A stretch of 64,000 nt of DNA. It comes from Burkholderiales bacterium (GTDB taxonomy: Bacteria > Pseudomonadota > Gammaproteobacteria > Burkholderiales > Burkholderiaceae_C). The notes beneath the pieces were generated by a model. That model saw only the letters and a list, made by a program, of their open reading frames with translations, was not told the origin of the DNA and ran no database searches. Made by a program: the position numbers and the translations under genes. The stretch covers positions 1-64,000 of the forward strand of contig JACRAZ010000072.1 in the NCBI GenBank assembly GCA_016213205.1, written 5' to 3'. Of the stretch, positions 53,258 to 61,881 are shown piece after piece; position 1 is the first letter of the stretch; each line of letters starts with the position of its first letter.

Positions 53258-54673
53258 ATGGCGACGATGACCCGTACCAGCCCCTCTGTGTTCCCCCCGC
53301 GCCCGCGTGCGGCCGGCGGTTGCCGGCGGCGTGCGCCGGCCCTGTTGCTGGCCACCGCCTGGCTGGTGCTGCCGGCCTGGGCCGGTGCGCAGGCCTTGTC
53401 GGTGGCCGAGCCGGGGTTTCCCACCGGCTTCGTGCTCGAGAAGTTCAGCGCCCGGGCCAGCGCCGTGGCGGCCAAGGCGCTGGCCGAGCCCTCGCTGGTG
53501 GCCAGCAAGTCGGTGCGTGAACTGCAGGTGCTGATCGCCACCGCGCGGCTGGAACTGCGTGACGCCACCGAAGAGCGCTGGGACAAGCTGCCCGCCCCGC
53601 AGCAGGCGCTGCTGCGCGAGATCGACCGCGCGCTGCAATCGCAGCCGGTGCCGGCGGCCGACCGCGGGCGCATCGAGCAGCCCGTGGTGCTGGACATGGC
53701 GCCCAGCCTCGCCAGGCTGTCCCTGTCGCCGAACACCCCGGTGCTCAGGCGGGTGGAAGGGGCCAGCCAGTACTACCGGGCCAGCGGCAGCTACCGCCTG
53801 CGGCTGGAGAGCAACCTGCCGGCGCTGGGCGCCACCGGGTTCACGCTCACGATCGCCGGCCAGCCGGTGCCCGCGGGCTGGCTGAGCGTTTCACCGCCCG
53901 GCAGCGTGCAGGTGACGATTCCGGCCGCCGCGCTGGCCGACAGCTTCAGCGAGCGCACGCTGGTGCACCTGCCGCTGGAACTGGTGGGCGTGATGCCGGT
54001 GGGCTCGTGGAAGTTCTGGCAATCGAACTCGCGCGCCGTGGCCCAGCCCTTTGCGCTGGAGCTGTTTCCGAAGAAGCCCTTTACCTTCACGCTGAAGGAG
54101 AGCACCAGCGCCACCTCGGTGGACGAGAGCCAGGTGCTGTTTGCAAGAGGCCGGCCGCAGCCGGTGCCCGGCTGCGGCAGCCCGGGCTGCGTGCGCGACC
54201 AGAACGTGTGCAACGAGGTGCCGGCCGGCGCCAAGCCGCTGGAGCCGGTAAACTTCAGCGACAGCGCGGTCGACGATCCCGCCGGGGCCTGGACCGCCGC
54301 GGTGGCGCCGCAGCCCAACGGCTTTTGCGTGGTGTACAAGCAGCAGTCGCCCCAGCGTGCGCGGCAGGTGAGCTTCGACATCCGCTACCACCCGGCCTCC
54401 ACCACGCCCAAGCTCAGCGACCGCCCGGTGCGGCGCGAGGGCGCGCCCGCCACCGCGCCGCCCGAGGCCGAGGCGCTGGAGTTGGGCACCCGCTACAGCG
54501 GCGAGCTCTCGCGCGAGGTGCAGGCCTGGGAGCTGGTGCTGAAGGCCTTCACCGGGCAGACGCTGCGCGCCACCGCCAGCAGCAAGGCCGACAGCGCGCT
54601 GCTGCAGGTGGCGCCGCCGCAGCGCGAGGCGGACCGCACGCGCCTGCCGTTCAGCGTGCAGCCGCCCTGGTAG
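53258..54673 (+). CDS. Exported hypothetical protein
   Basis: 471 residues. After an Arg/Pro-rich leader (MATMTRTSPSVFPPRPRAAGG) comes a hydrophobic segment (APALLLATAWLVLPAWAGAQA), so the N-terminus is a long signal peptide. An alternative ATG is at 53267. The mature part has a helical region (50-130), then beta-rich segments with conserved-looking Cys (PGCGSPGCVRDQNVCNEV, NGFCVVYKQQ). Ends with READRTRLPFSVQPPW. No family recognised. Stands alone; convergent with the symporter gene. Confidence 0.7.
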   Translation: MATMTRTSPSVFPPRPRAAGGCRRRAPALLLATAWLVLPAWAGAQALSVAEPGFPTGFVLEKFSARASAVAAKALAEPSLVASKSVRELQVLIATARLELRDATEERWDKLPAPQQALLREIDRALQSQPVPAADRGRIEQPVVLDMAPSLARLSLSPNTPVLRRVEGASQYYRASGSYRLRLESNLPALGATGFTLTIAGQPVPAGWLSVSPPGSVQVTIPAAALADSFSERTLVHLPLELVGVMPVGSWKFWQSNSRAVAQPFALELFPKKPFTFTLKESTSATSVDESQVLFARGRPQPVPGCGSPGCVRDQNVCNEVPAGAKPLEPVNFSDSAVDDPAGAWTAAVAPQPNGFCVVYKQQSPQRARQVSFDIRYHPASTTPKLSDRPVRREGAPATAPPEAEALELGTRYSGELSREVQAWELVLKAFTGQTLRATASSKADSALLQVAPPQREADRTRLPFSVQPPW

Positions 54674-54729
54674 CGCGGGTTGCGGGCAGGAGGGGGCGAC
54701 GGCCCGGTGGCACGGGGGCCGGCCAGCGC

Positions 54730-56334
54730 TCAAGCCGCCCCCTGCGTCGGGTCTGGTTTGATGCCGAGTGCCAGCAGCGCCACCAGCATGAGCAGCGAGT
54801 ACAGCAGCAGGACGATCACCCAGGCCCGTTGGCGACGCATGGCCTCGAGCACCGTGCGGCGGGTGAGCGTCGCCTTCTGCGCGCGCGGGGTCGCCGCCGA
54901 AGGCGTAAGCCGCGAAAGGATCCAGCACACCCCGGCCGCGGCGCACAGGCCGGTGACGTTCCACCACATCCAGAACACGCGCGGGCCCCACAGCAGCAGC
55001 AATGCGAGGTTGCACGCGAGGCCGGCGGCCACGCCGGCACGCACCGCGGTGCCCGTGGCGCGGCGGTCGAGGATGCCGCACAGGAACGCGGCCAGCAGCG
55101 GGCCATAGAACAACGCGCCGACCCGGTTGATGCCCTCGATCACATTGCTGGCAAAGCTGCCGGCCTGCAGCGCGACCGCGGTGATGACGGCGCCCCAGGC
55201 CATGGTGACCAGCCGCGCCACCCGCAGCCGCCGTGGGGCGGCAATGCGGGCTTCGACAAAATCGCGCATCGTCGCTGCCGAGAGGCTGTTCAACGCCGAA
55301 TCCAGGCTCGACATCGCTGCGGCAAGCACGGCCGCCACCAACAAGCCGCGCAGCCCCGAGGGCAGGAACATCTCTGCGAACCGCGGCACAAGGTAGTCCC
55401 AGTGGCCGGCGGGAACGGCGGCCTGCAGCGCCGGGCTGCGTGCGTACACCGCGCTCAGCGCCAGGCCCAACCCGGCATACAGCAGCGTGAGCGGGAATCG
55501 CGCGAGCGCATTGGCCACCAGCACCCACTGGGCCTGCTGCACGTTCACCGCGCTGAGCTGGCGCTGGACCTGGGTCTGGTCCACCCCGTAGTACGCCACA
55601 TAGAGCGCCAGCCCGCCCACGACAAAGCCCCACATCGGCGCTGTGGCGCCGTCCCCCAGGCCGTGGGCCGGGTCGATGGCGTGCATGCGGTGCGGGTCGA
55701 TGGCAGACAGCAGCGGTGCCCAGCCACCGGCCGCGTTCACCGCGAAGGCGATGCAGACCACCAGGCCCGCCAGCATCATCACCATCTGGAGCACGTCGGT
55801 CCAGACCACGGCCACCATGCCGCCAAGCATGTCGTACGCGACGGTCGCGCCGGCCATCAGCGCAATGCTCCAACCCAGCGGCAAGCCGGTACACACCCGC
55901 ACCACCACGGCCGCGGCATAGAGCGCCACGCCGGTTGCAAGGCCGCGCGAGGCCAGGAACACGGCGCTGAGCAGCAGGCGCGTGGGCCGGTCAAAGCGCT
56001 GTTCCAGGTACTCGTAGATGCTGACCAGGCCGAGGCCGCGCAATACCGGCACCAGCAGCACCATCACGATCACCATGGCCGCTGGCAAGGCCAGCTCGTA
56101 CTGCAGCCAGGTCAGGCCGCCGCCTGGCACCAGGGCGACGAAGGCCGGGATGCCGAGAAACGAATTGGCCGACGATTGCGTGGCCAGTGTCGAGAGCGCC
56201 AGTGCCCACCAGGGCAGCGCCCGGCCGCCCACGTAGTAGTCCTCCGGCGAAGCCTGGCGGCGCGCCAGCCAGGCGCTGAGCAGCAACACGCCCGCGAGGT
56301 AAGCGCCGAGGATGGCGAAGTCGAGCGGCGTCAC
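54730..56334 (-). CDS. Sodium:solute symporter (SSS family)
   Basis: 534 residues with a GTG start, about 13-14 membrane helices. Begins PLDFAILGAYLAGVLLLSAWLARRQASPEDYYVGGRALPWWALALSTLATQSSANSFLG, a typical SSS opening with the sodium-site Ser/Thr region. Later the family segment LPSGLRGLLVAAVLAAAMSSLDSALNSLSAATMRDF, with the MSSLDS motif, is intact. The solute is unknown. It starts one base after the glycosyltransferase-phosphatase gene and is cotranscribed with it and ClC, so an osmolyte or its precursor is a reasonable guess. Confidence 0.92.
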   Translation of the reverse strand: MTPLDFAILGAYLAGVLLLSAWLARRQASPEDYYVGGRALPWWALALSTLATQSSANSFLGIPAFVALVPGGGLTWLQYELALPAAMVIVMVLLVPVLRGLGLVSIYEYLEQRFDRPTRLLLSAVFLASRGLATGVALYAAAVVVRVCTGLPLGWSIALMAGATVAYDMLGGMVAVVWTDVLQMVMMLAGLVVCIAFAVNAAGGWAPLLSAIDPHRMHAIDPAHGLGDGATAPMWGFVVGGLALYVAYYGVDQTQVQRQLSAVNVQQAQWVLVANALARFPLTLLYAGLGLALSAVYARSPALQAAVPAGHWDYLVPRFAEMFLPSGLRGLLVAAVLAAAMSSLDSALNSLSAATMRDFVEARIAAPRRLRVARLVTMAWGAVITAVALQAGSFASNVIEGINRVGALFYGPLLAAFLCGILDRRATGTAVRAGVAAGLACNLALLLLWGPRVFWMWWNVTGLCAAAGVCWILSRLTPSAATPRAQKATLTRRTVLEAMRRQRAWVIVLLLYSLLMLVALLALGIKPDPTQGAA

Positions 56335-56335
56335 C

Positions 56336-57883
56336 TCAGGTGGAACCGGGCACCCCGGCGGTGACCAACTGCGCCGACAGGTCGTGGAAGCGCGCCAGCG
56401 TCACGGCAGCGGCATCCCGTGCCAGCGTCGGCGACTTGGGCTCGATGACGAACGCCCGGTCGGCCGCGCGCAGCATCGCCAGGTCGTTCAGGTTGTCGCC
56501 GACCGCCCACACCTCGGCCAGGGCCGGCTGGGCATCGTCGTCGCGGAAGCGCCTCAGCACATGGCTCTTGCACAGCGCCGGGCCGCGCTGCGGATGCGCG
56601 GGCAGGAAGGCTGGGTTGATACGCAGATCGCCGGTGCAGACATCGCCTTCGAACTGCAGCGTGTGCGCCAGCGCGAAGTCCGCGAAGATGCGCCGGCGCA
56701 CGATCTCGGCGGCGACGAAGTAGCTGTCGCTGACCAGGCCCACCATGAAGCCGGCTCGCCGCATGCGGTTCACGCACTCCACCACGCCGGGCCGGATCTC
56801 GATGGCGTGAGCCACGGCCTCGAACTGTCGGCGGTGGATGAACTTGAACAATGCCGCGATGCGCTCGCTGCGGGTGGACGCATCGACGTTGGCGTTGTCG
56901 AGCAGGCCGGCGAGCGCGCGCTCCAGGTGGGTGGCATGGGCCAGCGCCTGCACGTAGCGGCCCGGCGTCACGGTGCCGTCCATGTCCAGCAGCAGCAGCC
57001 GGGTTCGCTGGCGACGCCGGGTCAGGATGTACTCGATGGTGGCGGTGGCCTGGCGTTGCGTTTCGTACATCGCCGACACCTGTTCCACATGGAGGCGGCC
57101 GACCGCTCGCGCCCGGGCGTAGATGACGCGCGAGACCTCGTTGGCCATCGCCGTCAAGTCCAGCAGGGGTTGGCTGTCGTGCTCGAGCGATCCGATGTCC
57201 ACCTCGGCCAGCCGCGCGCCCGCACGGTGGGCGTCGATCAGCAGGCCGATGTCCACGCCGTAGGCGTCTTCGAACTCCAGGCTCCGGAGCAGGGCCGTGC
57301 GGCCCGCGACGATGCCGCCCAGCGGCTGCGCGAAGCGTGCCAGCTCGGGGAAGAACACCTTGAGCATGGGTTTGGCGGTCAGCTCGGTCACGCGTCCGCC
57401 GGCCCGGCCAAAGCGCGCCTTCACGAAGTCGGCCTCGTCGTCGACCAGCGGTCTGCACAGCGCGGAGACCACGCCCGGGCGCAGGCCGGCCAGATCGCCG
57501 TCGAGGTAGACCACCAGCGCGCACTGGGCGATGAGCAGACCGTCGCGCATCGAGGCACCCTTGCCCAGCATCGTGCTGGTGATCACCTGCGCGCCGGCGC
57601 GGGCGGCGAGCGCCGCGGTGTCGTCGATAGAGCTGTCGTCGACGACGATCACCTCGGCCGTGGCCGGATCGGACAGCACATAGCGCACCACGTCGGCGAT
57701 GCGTCTGGCCTCGTTCAGCGCCGGGATCACCACGCTGGCGCAGGCCACCAGCGGCGCGGGCAGTGCGGGCGCCGCCGCGCCGGCCAGGCGTGGCGGCGGT
57801 GTGGGCCCGGGGCGTGCCGCCCGCTCGCGCAGCGGCCACCAGCGCCGCAGCCATTGCATCAGGTACGCCAGCAGCGCGTTCAT
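56336..57883 (-). CDS. Fused GpgS-like glycosyltransferase and HAD phosphatase
   Basis: 515 residues. Residues about 45-265 are a GT-A glycosyltransferase like glucosyl-3-phosphoglycerate synthase: VVIPALNEARRI, GKGASM, DGD at 128-130, GRVTELTAKPML at 163-174, PELARFAQPLGG and YGVDIGLLID. Residues about 295-510 are a SerB-like HAD phosphatase: DMDGT at 300-304, VSDS at 384-387, K439 and GDNLNDLAML at 462-471. One chain could therefore form glucosyl-3-phosphoglycerate and remove the phosphate, giving glucosylglycerate, a compatible solute. The start overlaps the ClC stop (ATGA). Confidence 0.82.
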   Translation of the reverse strand: MNALLAYLMQWLRRWWPLRERAARPGPTPPPRLAGAAAPALPAPLVACASVVIPALNEARRIADVVRYVLSDPATAEVIVVDDSSIDDTAALAARAGAQVITSTMLGKGASMRDGLLIAQCALVVYLDGDLAGLRPGVVSALCRPLVDDEADFVKARFGRAGGRVTELTAKPMLKVFFPELARFAQPLGGIVAGRTALLRSLEFEDAYGVDIGLLIDAHRAGARLAEVDIGSLEHDSQPLLDLTAMANEVSRVIYARARAVGRLHVEQVSAMYETQRQATATIEYILTRRRQRTRLLLLDMDGTVTPGRYVQALAHATHLERALAGLLDNANVDASTRSERIAALFKFIHRRQFEAVAHAIEIRPGVVECVNRMRRAGFMVGLVSDSYFVAAEIVRRRIFADFALAHTLQFEGDVCTGDLRINPAFLPAHPQRGPALCKSHVLRRFRDDDAQPALAEVWAVGDNLNDLAMLRAADRAFVIEPKSPTLARDAAAVTLARFHDLSAQLVTAGVPGST

Positions 57884-59346
57884 GGGCGATCGACCTCCCC
57901 TGCGGGCAGTGGCCGCGGACCGGCGGCGGCCGGGGCCGGCAACAGCAGCGCGGCCAGTTCGGCATACATCGGGCGGGTGATCAGCCGCGCCACGCCGCCG
58001 GACAGCAGGGCGCAGGCCATCAGGCTCAGCACCATCGCATGGCCAGACACCATCTCCATCACGATGATGAAGGCGGTGATCGGCCCGCCGGTCACCGCGG
58101 CCAGGAAGCCCACCATGCCCAGCGCGATCAAGGGGATGGCCGCCTCGCGGCCCACGCCGGCCAACTGAGCGACGTCGTGCCCGATGCTGGCGCCGATGGC
58201 CAGTGACGGCGCGAAGACACCTGCAGGCACGCCACTCCAGGCCGACACCCACGTGGCGCAGAACTTCAGAAGCGAGTACAGGGCGGGCAGTTCGGCCTGG
58301 CCTTCGAGCAGCGCGCGCGTCGGTGCATAGCCGGCGCCCGCGGTGGCCTGCTGGGTCACCAGTCCGATCACGGCAACCACCAGACCGCAGCCGGCTGCGA
58401 AGCGCAGCGGGGCCGCGCGTCGCCAGCGGCTGAAGCGATCGGGCAGGCCTTGCGAGGACACGATCATCAGGCGGGAGAACAGGCCGCCTGCCAGGCCGGC
58501 GCTCAGTGCGACCGCGACACCCGGGACCAGCAGCGACCACGACAGGCTCTGCACCCGCAGCCGGCCGAAGTAGGTTTCATTGCCGAACACCGCCACGGCC
58601 ACCAGGCCGGCAAGAACGATGGCGGCGACGACGAGTGTGCTGTGCGAGACGCTCCGCCGCCGCGACAACTGCTCCAGCGCGAAGACGATGCCGCCCAATG
58701 GCGTGTTGAACGCCGCAGCAATGCCGGCCGCCGCGCCGGCCACCATCAAGTCGTGTGCATCGATGCCCGAGCCGCGCGACAACCAGCGCCTGGCCTCGAC
58801 CATCATGCCGGCACCCACCTGCACCGTCGGCCCCTCGCGGCCGATGGACAGGCCCGCCAACATGCCACCGGCGACCAGGCCAACCTTGTGCAGCGAGACC
58901 CGCATCGACACCAGGGCGGAACGGCCGGCGGTGTCGAGGTCGTCCTCCAGCGCCCGCACCACCTGCGGAATGCCGGAGCCCAGCGCGCCTACCGCGAAGC
59001 GGCGGGTCCACCACAGCAGGCCCACCGTCAGCAAGGGCGTCCACAGCAGCGGCACGTAGCGACCCAGGGGCGTGGCTTGCTGCAGGGCCGTGAAGCCGTG
59101 GCTTGCCGCCTCGGCCAGCAGCGTGAAGCCCACCACCAGCAGGCCGGTGGCGGCTGCGAACACCATCACCACCGCGCGGTCTCGCCACAGCCGCCAGGTG
59201 GCCAGTTCGACATGCAGGTTGCGCCAGGCCTCGGGCTCCATGTCGCGCATCGCGCGCAGGCCTTCGGCCAGTGCGCCGTGCATGGTTCGACCCGCCTCGA
59301 CGAGCCGGAACCGCGCGCGGTGCAGGCCGCCGGACACTCGGCTCAT
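57880..59346 (-). CDS. ClC-family chloride channel/antiporter
   Basis: 488 residues. An N-terminal cytoplasmic helix of about 55 residues precedes the channel domain. The selectivity motifs are GSGIPQ at 123-128, GREGP at 169-173 (with the gating Glu E171) and GVFAPSLAIGA near 378. The gating Glu argues for H+/Cl- exchange rather than a fluoride channel. First gene of the operon ending with the SSS symporter. Its start is read from GGAGTGAAGG upstream; a palindrome lies 24 bases upstream. Confidence 0.93.
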   Translation of the reverse strand: MSRVSGGLHRARFRLVEAGRTMHGALAEGLRAMRDMEPEAWRNLHVELATWRLWRDRAVVMVFAAATGLLVVGFTLLAEAASHGFTALQQATPLGRYVPLLWTPLLTVGLLWWTRRFAVGALGSGIPQVVRALEDDLDTAGRSALVSMRVSLHKVGLVAGGMLAGLSIGREGPTVQVGAGMMVEARRWLSRGSGIDAHDLMVAGAAAGIAAAFNTPLGGIVFALEQLSRRRSVSHSTLVVAAIVLAGLVAVAVFGNETYFGRLRVQSLSWSLLVPGVAVALSAGLAGGLFSRLMIVSSQGLPDRFSRWRRAAPLRFAAGCGLVVAVIGLVTQQATAGAGYAPTRALLEGQAELPALYSLLKFCATWVSAWSGVPAGVFAPSLAIGASIGHDVAQLAGVGREAAIPLIALGMVGFLAAVTGGPITAFIIVMEMVSGHAMVLSLMACALLSGGVARLITRPMYAELAALLLPAPAAAGPRPLPAGEVDRP

Positions 59347-59369
59347 GGCGTGCCTTCACTCCATGATGA

Positions 59370-59384
59370 CAAATATTGCATTTG
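59370..59384. promoter_or_regulatory. Candidate operator, CAAAT-N5-ATTTG
   Basis: A perfect dyad 24 bases upstream of the ClC start, within an AT-rich patch of otherwise GC-rich DNA. The TGACAAATA core also occurs at 59503-59511. A MarR-type dimer could bind both. Confidence 0.5.
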
Positions 59385-59498
59385 AACAATTATAAGATGC
59401 GCAGCCCTCACTGGAACGGGATGCGCGCCCGCTGCCAGGCACCGTCGGGCCGAACACGCAGGCCCCGGGGCGCCGGGAAAGCCCGGACACCTGGTTTC

Positions 59499-59515
59499 AT
59501 TGTGACAAATACAAT
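59499..59515. promoter_or_regulatory. Candidate operator, ATTGT-N7-ACAAT
   Basis: A perfect dyad overlapping the best -10 match (TACAAT, 59510-59515) for transcription toward the MarR gene. Shape and AT content are common for MarR-family sites. Occupancy would block that promoter. Confidence 0.5.
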
Positions 59516-59516
59516 C

Positions 59517-59598
59517 GCTGCACGGCCACTGCCTGTGCAGGCCATGGGCGGCCGCAGTGGAAAAGTGCTTCGGGTCCCGGTCGGGACCCGTTTTTTTT
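59517..59598 (+). ncRNA. Candidate short RNA or attenuated leader
   Basis: If transcription begins just after TACAAT, the RNA would fold into a CCACTGC...GCAGTGG stem-loop, an AAAAGUGCUUC linker and a perfect terminator hairpin. No start codon with a ribosome binding site precedes the terminator. It could be a free small RNA or a conditional leader of the MarR gene. No known riboswitch class was recognised. Confidence 0.4.
59571..59598 (+). terminator. Strong intrinsic terminator upstream of the MarR gene
   Basis: CGGGTCCCG, two-base loop, CGGGACCCG, then eight T in a row. It is the best factor-independent terminator in the window yet lies 5' of a gene on its own strand, with no protein gene before it. 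Confidence 0.85.
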
Positions 59599-59650
59599 GC
59601 GCGGCGGCGGCCCGAAGCGTCGGGCCCGATTGGCGGCCTATGATCGCGGC

Positions 59651-60163
59651 ATGTCGAAAAAGGTTCCCCCCATCGAGCCCGCCCTGGTTCAGTCCCCGCA
59701 GGCGGGGGAGCCGGCCACCAGCGTGCTGCGGCGCTTCCGGATCGTCTTCAATGCGGTCAAGACGCACTTCCAGCAGGTCGAGCGCCGGGCGGGCATCGGG
59801 GGCGCGCAGGTCTGGGCCTTGAGTGTGCTCAAGGCGCAGCCCGGCATCGGCGTGAGCAGCCTGGCGTCGGCCATGGATGTGCACCAGTCCACCGCGAGCA
59901 ACCTGGTGAAGACCTTGCTGGAGCAGGGCCTGGCCACGGCCGGGCGCAGCGAGCACGACCGGCGCGTGGTCCAACTGCGCATCACGCCGGCCGGCACGCG
60001 CGTTCTGCGCCGGGCGCCAGGGCCTTTTGCCGGCGTGTTGCCCGAGGCGCTGGGCGCGCTGGATCCGCAGACCCTGCGGCGCCTGGATCGCGACCTGGGC
60101 AAGCTGATCGCGCTGTTGCATGCCGACGACCGTGCCGGCAAGAAACCGCTGGCACAGCTTTGA
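59651..60163 (+). CDS. MarR family transcriptional regulator
   Basis: 170 residues from the ATG of MSKKVPPIEP. The winged helix is at about 60-125: VSSLASAMDVHQSTASNLVKTLLEQGLATAGRSEHDRRVVQLRITPAG, including the wing Asp-Arg-Arg. N- and C-terminal helices for dimerisation are present. It is divergent from the ClC operon with dyads between. Likely controls its own gene and the ClC/GpgS/SSS operon; ligand unknown. Confidence 0.92.
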   Translation: MSKKVPPIEPALVQSPQAGEPATSVLRRFRIVFNAVKTHFQQVERRAGIGGAQVWALSVLKAQPGIGVSSLASAMDVHQSTASNLVKTLLEQGLATAGRSEHDRRVVQLRITPAGTRVLRRAPGPFAGVLPEALGALDPQTLRRLDRDLGKLIALLHADDRAGKKPLAQL

Positions 60164-60271
60164 CGCCCCGCCGGTAGCCGCCAGCGGCTGGCGCGGCTTC
60201 GGGGTTCCACCGCTTGGCCGCGCGGGTGGATTTGTGCAAACATGAAATCCAGCCTGCCCCGCCCGGCCCGG

Positions 60272-60499
60272 ATGAAACGCACCGCCCTCTACCTGATCGC
60301 CGCTCTGGCCGCCGCCGATGTGCTGGGCACAGCCTGGCTCTGGTCGGCCTGGCAGGACAGGCGGGCGGCGTCCGCCGCGGATTCGGCCGACACGCGCCCC
60401 CGTGCGCTGCCGGGCGGTGTTGCGACAACCCGGCTTGCGGGCCCCGCCGCGCGGCCCGAGGCCGACCGTGCGCAACCAGCCCCGGGGAACAGGCGCTAG
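60272..60499 (+). CDS. Small single-pass membrane protein
   Basis: 75 residues from the second ATG (MKRTALYLIAALAAADVLGTAWLWSAW); an upstream ATG at 60242 adds ten residues. One hydrophobic helix at about 4-24, then a Pro/Arg/Ala-rich tail without structure. It lies between the MarR and Na+/H+ antiporter genes on the same strand, about 90 bases before the latter. Function unknown. Confidence 0.5.
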   Translation: MKRTALYLIAALAAADVLGTAWLWSAWQDRRAASAADSADTRPRALPGGVATTRLAGPAARPEADRAQPAPGNRR

Positions 60500-60589
60500 A
60501 CTGCCATCGGGTGTTGTCACCGCGGCAAGCGGTGCGGCAGGTTGACGCGCAGGTCGGGCCGCCTCGCGGCTCGATCACGACCTCCACCG

Positions 60590-61849
60590 ATGAACACGCC
60601 CACCCTCATCCAGATCATCGGCACCGCCCTGTTCGCACTGGCGGTGCTGCACACCTTCTCGACCAAGTTCTTCGAGCACCTGGCACACACCCAGCCGCGC
60701 CACGCAGGCATCTGGCACCTGTTGGGCGAGGTGGAGGTGGTGTTCGGCTTCTGGGCCATGGTGCTGATGCTGTTCATGTTCTCGGTCAGCGGCAAGCAGC
60801 AGGCCACGGCCTACCTCGAATCGCGCAACTTCACCGAACCCATGTTCGTGTTCGCCATCATGGTGATTGCCGGCACACGGCCCATCCTGCTGGCCGCCGG
60901 TGCCACGGTGCGCCTGCTGGCGCGCTTCATGCCGTTACCGCGTGGCATGGCGATGTACTTCCTTGTCCTGGCCTTCGTGCCGATGCTCGGCTCATTCATC
61001 ACCGAGCCCGCGGCCATGACATTGGCTGCGTTGATCCTGCGCGACACCTTGCTGTCGCAGCCGGTGTCCTCGCGGCTGAAGTACGCCACCGTGGGCGTGC
61101 TGTTCGTCAACATCTCGATTGGCGGGACGCTGACGCCCTATGCCGCCCCGCCGGTGCTGATGGTGGCTGGCAAGTGGCAATGGGACACCTGGTTCATGCT
61201 GTCCAACTTCGGCTGGAAGGCGGCCGTGGCGGTGGTCGTCAATGCCGGTGCGGCGATGCTGCTGTTCCGCCACCAACTGGGTCACATGGGCCGGCGCGCG
61301 GGCGGCGAGGCCTCGTCAGTGCCGGTGTCGGTGGTGCTGGTGCACCTGGCCTTCCTGGCCACCGTGGTGGTGTTCGCCCACCATCCCTCGGTGTTCATGG
61401 GGGTGTTCCTGTTCTTCCTGGGCTACGCCACGGCCTACCAGCGGCACCAGAGCCCGTTGATCCTGCGTGAAGCCCTGCTGGTGGCCTTCTTCCTGGCCGG
61501 GCTGGTGGTGCTGGGCGGGCTGCAGCAATGGTGGCTGCAGCCGGCCTTGATGGCGATGGATGCCGATGCCGTGTTCTTCGGTGCGACGGCGCTCACGGCC
61601 ATCACCGACAACGCTGCCCTGACCTACCTCGGGTCACTGGTGGAGGGCCTGAGCCAGGAGTTCAAGGTGGCGCTGGTGGCCGGTGCCGTCACCGGCGGCG
61701 GGCTGACCGTGATCGCCAATGCCCCCAATCCGGCCGGCGCCGCCATCCTGAAGGAGAAATTCGCCGACAACGCGATCCACCCGCTGGCGCTGCTGGTCGC
61801 GGCCTTGTTGCCCACGCTGGTGGCGGTGCTGGCGTTCAGGGCGCTGTGA
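60590..61849 (+). CDS. Putative Na+/H+ antiporter
   Basis: 419 residues, about 11 membrane helices. Starts MNTPTLIQIIGTALFALAVLHTFSTKFFEHLAHTQPRHAGIWHLLGEVEVVFGFWA. The conserved acidic-polar segments MLGSFITEPAAMTLAALILRD and FFGATALTAITDNAALTYLGS are typical of the putative Na+/H+ antiporter family (Na_H_antiport_3). Moves sodium out in exchange for protons across the inner membrane. Its 5' region could form a stem (CCGCGG...), but no known cation riboswitch was recognised. Confidence 0.88.
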   Translation: MNTPTLIQIIGTALFALAVLHTFSTKFFEHLAHTQPRHAGIWHLLGEVEVVFGFWAMVLMLFMFSVSGKQQATAYLESRNFTEPMFVFAIMVIAGTRPILLAAGATVRLLARFMPLPRGMAMYFLVLAFVPMLGSFITEPAAMTLAALILRDTLLSQPVSSRLKYATVGVLFVNISIGGTLTPYAAPPVLMVAGKWQWDTWFMLSNFGWKAAVAVVVNAGAAMLLFRHQLGHMGRRAGGEASSVPVSVVLVHLAFLATVVVFAHHPSVFMGVFLFFLGYATAYQRHQSPLILREALLVAFFLAGLVVLGGLQQWWLQPALMAMDADAVFFGATALTAITDNAALTYLGSLVEGLSQEFKVALVAGAVTGGGLTVIANAPNPAGAAILKEKFADNAIHPLALLVAALLPTLVAVLAFRAL

Positions 61850-61881
61850 GCGAGCGCCCGGGCGCCAGGGCGCCAGGGCGC

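Larger units (their letters stand above)
59347..59650. other. Divergent promoter region of the ClC operon and the MarR gene
   Basis: 304 bases without a protein gene. It holds two AT-rich dyads (59370-59384 and 59499-59515), a TACAAT that could be a -10 box at 59510-59515, a CCACTGC / GCAGTGG stem at 59526-59560 and a full terminator at 59571-59598. A short RNA or an attenuated MarR leader of about 75-85 bases could arise here. Confidence 0.55.

Noticed and set aside
57880..59346. Fluoride-specific ClC with a fluoride riboswitch upstream
   Set aside because: The gating motif is GREGP, not the GREGT-type of fluoride channels, and the upstream leader does not match the crcB motif.
60500..60589. 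Cation riboswitch before the Na+/H+ antiporter
   Set aside because: Some stems can form, but no conserved core of the known sodium, lithium or manganese motifs could be recognised.
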